Below are positions 57,384 through 64,000 of a stretch of 64,000 nucleotides of DNA, piece by piece. This DNA is from a virus. The stretch lies in IMG/VR virus record IMGVR_UViG_3300025085_000002, positions 62,001-126,000 of that record; one strand, given 5' to 3'. Both the position numbers and the translations under genes were made by a program. Each line of letters opens with the position of its first letter. The stretch's first letter is position 1. Under the pieces are notes generated by a model. The model was given only the letters and a program-made list of their open reading frames with translations. It was not told where the DNA came from and did not search any database.

Positions 57384-58378
57384 AATATGCACAAGTATTA
57401 GAAGTATATTTAGATGATGATAACCCCAACGGACCCTACTCAATACAAGCTTCTCTAAAAGAATCAAATACAAGTAAACGTATTTTAGCTAAGCCATTAA
57501 GTATACTTAGTAAAACTATTCCTGTTGTTGGTGAGTATGTATGTATACAAAAAGCACCTTCTGATTTCATATCTGCTACGGGTGGTGGTGCTACTGTATT
57601 TTATTACTCACATCCGGTTTCATTACAAGGTAATGTAAATAATAATATATTAGAAAACGCAACCAGACTTGAAGGAAGTACGATTGGTGGTGATTATAAT
57701 ATTACCTCAGCCGGAGTTCCGAACACATCAGGCCCTTCTAAATCCGACCCTAAGAATAAAGAGTTCAAAATAGTATCAAACCTATCACAATTACAACCAT
57801 ACTCAGGTGATATTATACATGAGGGTAGGTTTGGCCAATCAATTCGATTTGGGTATACTCCACAAAATTCAGATTCTAAGATTAAACCATCTTGGACCTC
57901 AACTACACCCGAATCACCAATCACTATTATTCGTAATGGCGCTGGTAACTCAAATGGGTATAATAAATTTGTTATAGAAGATATCAATGATGACGACTCA
58001 TCTATATACTTAGCTTCTAAACAAAAGGTTGGAATTAAGTCGTCAAATAACTTTACGTTAGGAGTTACACCCACATCTCTATATACTAAACCACAAATAG
58101 TATTAAACTCGGACCGACTCGTTCTAAATTCAAAAAAAGACTCAGTTCTAATCAGTGGTGCTAAATCGGTAAATGTATCAACGTCCAATTGGAAAGCTGA
58201 TATGGATGTCATATTCAGTCAGTTGGAATCAATCACCGATGCACTATTACAGTTAGCACCCCAACTAACTGCGGCTGCCAATACTGGTGGGCCAGTCCCA
58301 TCACTAACGGCCGGTGGTCCTCAATTGTTATCTACGATTACTCAAGTAAAAACTCAGTTAACATTAATGAAACAATAA
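57380..58378 (+). CDS. Baseplate hub/spike-like protein (gp5-like)
   Basis: 332 residues. The N-terminal third is OB-fold-like; GDIIHEGRFGQSIRFGYTP and ESPITIIRNG are motifs I know from marine T4-like baseplate hub proteins. No lysozyme domain is visible. It likely forms the spike base and starts the structural block. Confidence 0.6.
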   Translation: MKYAQVLEVYLDDDNPNGPYSIQASLKESNTSKRILAKPLSILSKTIPVVGEYVCIQKAPSDFISATGGGATVFYYSHPVSLQGNVNNNILENATRLEGSTIGGDYNITSAGVPNTSGPSKSDPKNKEFKIVSNLSQLQPYSGDIIHEGRFGQSIRFGYTPQNSDSKIKPSWTSTTPESPITIIRNGAGNSNGYNKFVIEDINDDDSSIYLASKQKVGIKSSNNFTLGVTPTSLYTKPQIVLNSDRLVLNSKKDSVLISGAKSVNVSTSNWKADMDVIFSQLESITDALLQLAPQLTAAANTGGPVPSLTAGGPQLLSTITQVKTQLTLMKQ

Positions 58379-58391
58379 TTATATATAAACA

Positions 58392-58399
58392 TATTTATT
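58392..58399 (+). promoter_or_regulatory. TATTTATT box, candidate late promoter
   Basis: ACATATTTATTATC directly before ATG 58403. Confidence 0.25.
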
Positions 58400-58402
58400 A
58401 TC

Positions 58403-58885
58403 ATGGATACAAAGAAACTAATTAAGGCAATTCAACTCATCATTAAAGAAGAGGTAAAGAAGGAAGTCTCTAAACGTGAGAAGTCTTTACGAGCTTCTAT
58501 TATAAAAGAGATAAAGCAATCACAACCAAACGTTGTTGATAAAGACCCGCTTGATGTAGACCACGTATTTGAATCTAATACTAAAATAAATAAATCATTT
58601 ACCGGCAACGCAACGTTAAATGATATGTTAAACGAAACCGCTGATAGTGGTGAGTGGAGAAGTATTAATTCAAATGGAGTTGGTGGTGGTATGTTTGATG
58701 CATCACAAGCACAGGCGTTCGCTGGTGGTATGGGTCAACAACCACAAGTGTTACAAAACGCAGATGGTAGAACAATACCAACTAATCAGCTACAACAAAC
58801 TGACGCAGGTAAAGCGGTAGTTGACGCACTAACACGTGACTACTCAGGTTTAATGAAACATATAAATAATAAGAAGGGTAGCTAA
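58403..58885 (+). CDS. Hypothetical structural protein
   Basis: 160 residues; basic helical N-terminus (LIKAIQLIIKEEVKKEV), then Gly/Gln/Ala-rich low-complexity stretch and an ordered end. Position between hub and gp25 suggests a baseplate or virion accessory role. Confidence 0.55.
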   Translation: MDTKKLIKAIQLIIKEEVKKEVSKREKSLRASIIKEIKQSQPNVVDKDPLDVDHVFESNTKINKSFTGNATLNDMLNETADSGEWRSINSNGVGGGMFDASQAQAFAGGMGQQPQVLQNADGRTIPTNQLQQTDAGKAVVDALTRDYSGLMKHINNKKGS

Positions 58886-59319
58886 TGGCATCCCGTAATG
58901 AATTTAGTATCAATCCTTTAGACTTAAAAAGGAATAAGGCAGTTGGAGTTTTGTTACCATTGGGTGGTAGTCCATTATTTAAACTATCATATACAACTGA
59001 AGAGCAGGCTATATCTAATCTTAAAAACTTGATTTTAACAAGAAAGGGTGAACGTCATCTTCAACCAACATTTGGTTCCGATGTATACTCATTGTTATTT
59101 GAACAAATGACAGAAGACTTAGCAGATGATTTGGAAAGTTCACTACGAGATGATATTAAATTCTGGCTTCCATATATTATTATAGATAGTATACGAGTAA
59201 TTACCAACGAAGATAATAATAGAGTAAACATAAATTTAGTAGTTAAGGTAACTGACCGTGGGGCAAACACAAAAATAACAATTCTTGTTTCAGAGCAAGG
59301 TAATATATCTATTGTTTAA
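58885..59319 (+). CDS. gp25-like baseplate wedge protein
   Basis: 144 residues. SNLKNLILTRKGERHLQPTFG is the gp25 signature ('I-x-x-LL-T-x-GER'), and the alpha/beta core follows. In T4 gp25 bridges the wedge and tail sheath and resembles T6SS TssE. Next to gp6-like, as in T4-like phages. Confidence 0.88.
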   Translation: MASRNEFSINPLDLKRNKAVGVLLPLGGSPLFKLSYTTEEQAISNLKNLILTRKGERHLQPTFGSDVYSLLFEQMTEDLADDLESSLRDDIKFWLPYIIIDSIRVITNEDNNRVNINLVVKVTDRGANTKITILVSEQGNISIV

Positions 59320-59328
59320 GGATAAGAC

Positions 59329-61239
59329 ATGGCTGATAAAATAAAAAAAGATGTAAATTTAATAGGTAGAGACTTCGGTGATATCCGTAAGAATCTAATT
59401 GACTTTACTAAAACATATTTCCCAAATACCTATAATGATTTTAATGAATCATCTCCTGGTATGATGTTTATGGAAATGGCGGCATATGTGGGTGATGTAC
59501 TTTCATATTATACCGATGTTCAATTAAGAGAATCTGTTTTAGAAGAAGCTCAAGAAAAGTCTAATGTATTTACAATAGCACAATCATTTGGGTATAAGCC
59601 AAAGTTAAATGTACCAGCAACAACCGATATGACTGTGTATCAGATATTACCTGCGATGGGTAGTGGTGATAATGTTAAGCCAAACTTTGACTACGCATTA
59701 ACCTTAAAAGAAGGTATGGTCATTGGTTCAACTGAAAGTCCCAACGTTGAATTTACTACTATAAATAAAGTAAGATTTGCACAATCATCTTCATTCGACC
59801 CCACTGACGTTTCGGTTTATCAAATTGACGAAACAACAAACGAACCTATCTATTATTTATTAAAAAAATATGTTAAAGCAGTTAGTGGTAAAAGTGAAAC
59901 ATCTACATTTAACTTTGGTTCTCCAAAACCTTACGATAAAATAAAAATAGAAGCGGATGGTTTGATTGATGTAATAAGCATCATGGATGATGATGGTGAT
60001 GAGTGGACTAAGGTTGAGTATCTAGCACAAGACACTGTGTTTGAAGAATTACCAAACACTACCGATTACTCATTAGCCATGGCTGCTTACGCAAATGAGA
60101 CACCATCATTACTTAAACTAAAAAGAGTACCCAAACGTTACATTACACGTATAACTGACGATGGTACACTCGACATTCAATTTGGAGCAGGGGTATCATC
60201 AAATTCAGACGAAGAGATACTTCCAAATCCGGATAACGTTGGCTCCGCACTATATCCCGCAAGTGGTGACCTTGACCAAGGGGTTGACCCATCAAACTTT
60301 ATGTACGCTAAAACATATGGTGTAGCTCCAGCTAATACCGAATTAACTGTTACATACCGAATAGGTAATGGTGTTTCTGATAACGTTCCATCTTCTGATT
60401 TAACAACGATTGTAGAACGTGTAATTGAAACTGATGGTAGTAGGTTGGTTGGTGATGTTTTTAATGTAGTTAAAAACTCAATAGCAGTAACGAACGAAGT
60501 AGCAGCAACTGGCGCCCAATTTGAAGAAGAGATTGAGCAGGTACGTAACAACGCTCTTGCATATTTTAGAGCACAAAATAGAGCCGTAACCAGAGAAGAC
60601 TACTTACTTAGAGCGTACGCATTACCACCACAATTTGGTTCGGTAGCAAAAGCATATGCTGCACCTGACTTCCAAATCAATACTTTATTGGATGATGGTC
60701 CGGACCCAATTCCAAATCCATTAGCAATTAACTTCTATACATTAGGATATGATTCTAAGAAAAAGCTTACTCAGTTAAACAATGCTACAAAGCAAAACTT
60801 ACAAAACTATTTGTCTTACTATCGTATATTAACTGATGCTGTAAATATTAAAAATGCATACATCGTAAATATTGGTATCAACTTCGAAATAATAGTATTA
60901 CCAAATTACAATTCAAATGAGGTTCTCTTAAAATGTATCAACACATTAAAAGAATTATTCAAAATCGAACGTATGGCTATTAACAAACCGATAAATCTAA
61001 CTGACTTATATGTTAGCTTGGATGGAGTTGATGGTGTTCAATCGGTAGTCAGACCTAATAAAGAAGATGAGGGTGGGTTACAAATTATAAATAAATTTGG
61101 CGGAACTTATTCTGATAATAAATATAGTACAAAAGAAGCTACCAGAAATGGTATAGTGTATCCACCAAAAGACCCAACTTGTTTTGAAATAAAATATCCT
61201 GACGTAGACATCGTAGGTAAAGTTGTATCATTATTTTAA
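59329..61239 (+). CDS. gp6-like baseplate wedge protein (baseplate J family)
   Basis: 636 residues. An extended N-terminal region, then VRNNALAYFRAQNRAVTREDYLLRA near residue 400-425 and following NIKNAYIVNIGINFEIIVL match the baseplate J / T4 gp6 core. Two copies of gp6 join neighbouring wedges. Length matches T4 gp6 (660). Confidence 0.85.
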   Translation: MADKIKKDVNLIGRDFGDIRKNLIDFTKTYFPNTYNDFNESSPGMMFMEMAAYVGDVLSYYTDVQLRESVLEEAQEKSNVFTIAQSFGYKPKLNVPATTDMTVYQILPAMGSGDNVKPNFDYALTLKEGMVIGSTESPNVEFTTINKVRFAQSSSFDPTDVSVYQIDETTNEPIYYLLKKYVKAVSGKSETSTFNFGSPKPYDKIKIEADGLIDVISIMDDDGDEWTKVEYLAQDTVFEELPNTTDYSLAMAAYANETPSLLKLKRVPKRYITRITDDGTLDIQFGAGVSSNSDEEILPNPDNVGSALYPASGDLDQGVDPSNFMYAKTYGVAPANTELTVTYRIGNGVSDNVPSSDLTTIVERVIETDGSRLVGDVFNVVKNSIAVTNEVAATGAQFEEEIEQVRNNALAYFRAQNRAVTREDYLLRAYALPPQFGSVAKAYAAPDFQINTLLDDGPDPIPNPLAINFYTLGYDSKKKLTQLNNATKQNLQNYLSYYRILTDAVNIKNAYIVNIGINFEIIVLPNYNSNEVLLKCINTLKELFKIERMAINKPINLTDLYVSLDGVDGVQSVVRPNKEDEGGLQIINKFGGTYSDNKYSTKEATRNGIVYPPKDPTCFEIKYPDVDIVGKVVSLF

Positions 61240-61249
61240 AAGGTAGAAG

Positions 61250-63340
61250 ATGATTTATAGAATATATCCAAAAAAAGACGCAACCATATACGAAGACTCC
61301 GCTCGTAAAAATCAAAACACGGGTAAGGATGAGATTCTTGAAATCGGTAAGTTTTACGATACTGATAACACCTCTTTATTGGGTAATAGTAGAGCACTCA
61401 TTGAATTTGATTTAAAAGAAATATCATCTTCAATAGCCAATGGGGACATCACATCACCACAATATAGATTGAGAGTTGAGAATATTGAAAGTCGTGAAAT
61501 TCAATCTGAATACGACTTATTTGTATATCCGTTATATGAGGGGTTTACCGAAGGACTTGGTTCTCAAGATGACAAACCACACAATGAATCAGATGTTAGT
61601 TGGGTAACACGAAGTTTATCAGAAGGGTGGGATATATTGAATTCCACAGTTGGTAAGCCAGTTGACCCATCATTAATTCCAGCACTTGAAACTTACTACA
61701 ACTTTAATTCAAATGCAGGTAACTTTGAGTTAGTTGAACCAATACTTGGTACTGATGGTAGTTCACCATCATTACAAGCAATCGATGGGGCATTGGTGTT
61801 ATCGGCATCCAACTATGGTGGTGGAACTGCCGCTCTATCCTCATCATTGGATGAAGGTAAAGTCTACACAATATCATTTGACGCAAAGCAATTGTCGTTA
61901 TCTGGAATTGATTTTAGAGTATATAAGCCAGATGGTTCATATTATGATGATAGTGAAGTTAGTGGTTATTTTGATTCATTATTGGGTAGTAAATCATATG
62001 AGATGTCATTCACAGGCTCGGCTGCTGTAAATGGTAATAAGATACATAAAGTCTTATTTACATTCTTTGATGATAATGGTAGTAACGGGTCGGATGGTCA
62101 GCTTGATAACTTCTTCGTATACAGTAATGTAGAGAATGATGTAATATTTCTTGACCAATTCAATATAGATGGTGACCTACCATCTACGTATGTTGTAAAT
62201 GACATTATTTTAAGTGAACACCAATCTAAACAAATCACCACTATTAAAGATGGTGTACTGATAATGTCAGCGTCAAATTTCGGTGGTGCTACATTAAATC
62301 GTAAAGCAACATTACAAGACACACTAATATACACAGCAAGTTTTAGTATAGATCCAGGAACAATACATACAAGTTCAGCTGATGGGTCTCCATCCGGTAT
62401 TGTATTTAGTATTCAAGAACCTGATGGTAGGCTTTTAGACTCGTCTGAATATTTACAAAACTCATATGTATCAAACTTAACATCGTCAAACGATGTCACG
62501 GTATTTTTTAAAGCACAACAGGATGGGAATCACAACTTTAGATTTACATTCTTTGGTAGTGGTAGTGGTGATTTTAGTGGGTCTTTAGATAATTTCTCAC
62601 TCAAAACCCCAAATGTATTAACGTCTTCATATTATACTGATTTTAAATACGATGCGCACTGGATTTCTAATCAAGGTGGTGGTACATGGTTTACTTCATC
62701 ATTCAACACAGGTAAACATTACTACCAATCTTTTGATAAGTACACGTCTAATTTGGATGTCGAAGTAACTGATTATGTAAATGATTGGTTGGATGGTACA
62801 CGAACCAATAATGGTTTCATTGTTAAAAAATCTAAAACGGATGAACAATCAACAACTAAGTTTGGTTCAATCAAATTCTTCTCGTCAGATACCAACACAA
62901 TCTATCCACCGGTATTAGAAGTAAGATGGGATGGTGATTCATTCGATACGGGTGCACTATCCGCGCTGAGTGGTGATGATATCATACTATATGTTAAGAA
63001 TTTGTCAACTGAGTATAAAGAAAGTTCCAAAGCCAAGATTAGAGTCTATGGTAGAGAACGTTTTCCGGCACGTACATTTTCATCAACATCAAATTACAAA
63101 TTGGTTAAATACCTACCAGCTACCTCATACTACTCGGTAGTTGATGCTGAAACAGAACAGGTAATTATTCCGTTCGACACTACTTATACTAAGGTGGGTT
63201 GTGACTCCGAAGGTAACTATTTTAACTTTTGGTTTAATGGACTTCAACCGGAACGATTCTATAAGTTTATATTTAGGGTAGACCAGAATAGTACAACAAA
63301 ATATTATGATGATAACTTCTATTTTAAGGTGGTTAGATAA
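61250..63340 (+). CDS. Large virion protein with DNRLRE-like domain and duplicated beta-sandwich
   Basis: 696 residues. Residues 1-120 (YPKKDATIYEDSARKNQNTG and ALIEFDLKEI) resemble a DNRLRE domain. Two diverged beta-sandwich repeats (LSASNYGGGTAALSS... and MSASNFGGATLNRKA...) follow near residues 185-285 and 340-450, then a C-terminal domain. Likely a baseplate or short tail-fibre component that contacts glycan. Confidence 0.62.
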   Translation: MIYRIYPKKDATIYEDSARKNQNTGKDEILEIGKFYDTDNTSLLGNSRALIEFDLKEISSSIANGDITSPQYRLRVENIESREIQSEYDLFVYPLYEGFTEGLGSQDDKPHNESDVSWVTRSLSEGWDILNSTVGKPVDPSLIPALETYYNFNSNAGNFELVEPILGTDGSSPSLQAIDGALVLSASNYGGGTAALSSSLDEGKVYTISFDAKQLSLSGIDFRVYKPDGSYYDDSEVSGYFDSLLGSKSYEMSFTGSAAVNGNKIHKVLFTFFDDNGSNGSDGQLDNFFVYSNVENDVIFLDQFNIDGDLPSTYVVNDIILSEHQSKQITTIKDGVLIMSASNFGGATLNRKATLQDTLIYTASFSIDPGTIHTSSADGSPSGIVFSIQEPDGRLLDSSEYLQNSYVSNLTSSNDVTVFFKAQQDGNHNFRFTFFGSGSGDFSGSLDNFSLKTPNVLTSSYYTDFKYDAHWISNQGGGTWFTSSFNTGKHYYQSFDKYTSNLDVEVTDYVNDWLDGTRTNNGFIVKKSKTDEQSTTKFGSIKFFSSDTNTIYPPVLEVRWDGDSFDTGALSALSGDDIILYVKNLSTEYKESSKAKIRVYGRERFPARTFSSTSNYKLVKYLPATSYYSVVDAETEQVIIPFDTTYTKVGCDSEGNYFNFWFNGLQPERFYKFIFRVDQNSTTKYYDDNFYFKVVR

Positions 63341-63846
63341 TGAATAAACGTGGCGTAAGACGTAATGGTAGAGGTCAGATAATCTCATACGAGATTGATG
63401 GCGCATCCGATTCTAATGTAGATTCACAAATATATGGTGATGTTACACTTACATCGGATGATAATAATTATAGTAGTACTATAAAGCATGACTTGATACA
63501 AAGGTCAAGTCGGCCATTTTTTAATTCAGACCAGCAGCCAATATCTGTTTCGTATGAAACGTATACTGATGTTGAATTTTCTGATGAGTTTATAAATGAA
63601 GTAGATATTAAGGAACCACGTGATGTGTTTGCTGTATTTACGTTCCAATCTTTAGTAAGAAATATAAATGAAGGTGTGGTAGGCCCAACGGCAGGTCCAA
63701 CCGGCCCACAAGGTACGACAGGTCCAACAACAGGTTTTGGTTCAACAACTCCAACGACAGGTTTTGGCTCAACCGGTCCAGGCCGACCATCCCCAACACC
63801 GTCACCAAGCGGACCTTCGGGTGGTGGATTTAAAGGCGGACTATAA
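63340..63846 (+). CDS. Structural protein with collagen-like tail
   Basis: 168 residues; ATG overlaps the previous stop (TAATG). The first 110 residues are ordered; the last about 50 are Gly/Pro/Thr/Ser repeats (GPTGPQGTTGPTTG) as in collagen-like phage fibres. Likely a fibre or connector protein. Confidence 0.6.
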   Translation: MNKRGVRRNGRGQIISYEIDGASDSNVDSQIYGDVTLTSDDNNYSSTIKHDLIQRSSRPFFNSDQQPISVSYETYTDVEFSDEFINEVDIKEPRDVFAVFTFQSLVRNINEGVVGPTAGPTGPQGTTGPTTGFGSTTPTTGFGSTGPGRPSPTPSPSGPSGGGFKGGL

Positions 63847-63849
63847 TAT

Positions 63850-64000
63850 ATGTCATTGGATAGATTTAAAAATAAAGAAGAAGTTGTTGGGTTCGTTCCA
63901 ACCTATGGAAACACATTTAACGATGGTGTCGATGGTACTCTTAGACCATTAACTGTAAATGATGTTGATGGTACACTTGCGCCCGGAGTTTTATCAAAAC
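63850..64000 (+). CDS. Structural protein, truncated at window end
   Basis: Starts ATG 63850 and runs to base 64000 without stop (50 codons seen). SLDRFKNKEEVVGFVPTYGN and VDGTLRPLTVNDVDG are visible. Position suggests another baseplate or tail protein. Confidence 0.5.
   Translation, partial: MSLDRFKNKEEVVGFVPTYGNTFNDGVDGTLRPLTVNDVDGTLAPGVLSK

Overview
The window looks like part of the genome of a large, strictly lytic, T4-like tailed phage (myovirus) of a marine or aquatic Bacteroidota (Flavobacteriia-like) host. Phage evidence: every credible gene is on the + strand in tightly overlapping (ATGA, TAATG) runs; there is a T4-type baseplate block (gp25, gp6-like, a gp5-like hub protein), a gp55-like late sigma factor, an amidase endolysin, holin-like membrane proteins and a tRNA cluster. 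Bacteroidota evidence: at least 21 sites match TTG(G/T)-N(18-19)-TAnnTT(A/T/G), the -33/-7 promoter of that phylum; signal peptides cleave before Gln; a type IX secretion (T9SS) sorting domain is present; ribosome binding sites are weak. Both window edges cut genes.

Layout. 1-4908: sugar-modifying genes (four or five glycosyltransferases and an NAD-dependent epimerase). 4905-6442: small proteins and the endolysin. 6492-11672: exported proteins (a 985-aa Cys-repeat T9SS cargo, an outer-membrane-barrel candidate, a thioredoxin-fold protein) and small membrane proteins. 11679-18201: a PAP2 phosphatase, HAD phosphatase, P-loop protein, ClpS-like adaptor, dioxygenase-like protein and sulfotransferase, several with N-termini that resemble T4 capsid-targeting leaders. 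18198-31005: small early-type genes mixed with GroES, an HNH nuclease, GroEL, a J-domain protein, an exported nuclease, a flavodoxin-fold quinone reductase, a second T9SS-like exported protein, a NUDIX hydrolase and an Smr protein. 31006-31796: a 790-bp gene-free region with perfect DnaA boxes, iteron-like repeats and inverted repeats, a candidate replication origin. 31797-36131: tiny genes and local duplications. 36136-44552: ThyA, FkbM methyltransferase, GT25, tRNAs for Arg, Glu, Gln, Ser and Gly, kinase, nucleotidyltransferase and thioesterase. 44570-56051: a VWA/MoxR pair, small genes, Hsp20, UV endonuclease, ClpP and an HD hydrolase. 56053-64000: late sigma factor and baseplate genes.

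How the genes work together. A chaperone and proteolysis set (GroES, GroEL, J protein, Hsp20, ClpP, ClpS-like) probably supports folding of virion proteins. Glycosyltransferases, FkbM, sulfotransferase, and APS-kinase-like and nucleotidyltransferase-like genes probably modify surface glycans of virion or host. Eleven promoters share a rigid upstream module of two TTAACA boxes and appear to form one phage regulon; ten further promoters have the same core without the boxes.

The most unusual feature is in the tRNA cluster. Two 72-nt RNAs (42305-42376 and 42445-42516) fold into exact tRNA topology with six compensatory base-pair changes between them. They carry glycine identity elements (GCG acceptor, U73, anticodon UCC) but lack U33, the D-loop GG and the TTC T-loop, and they are transcribed from their own consensus promoter. 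They may be glycine tRNA mimics not meant for ordinary decoding.
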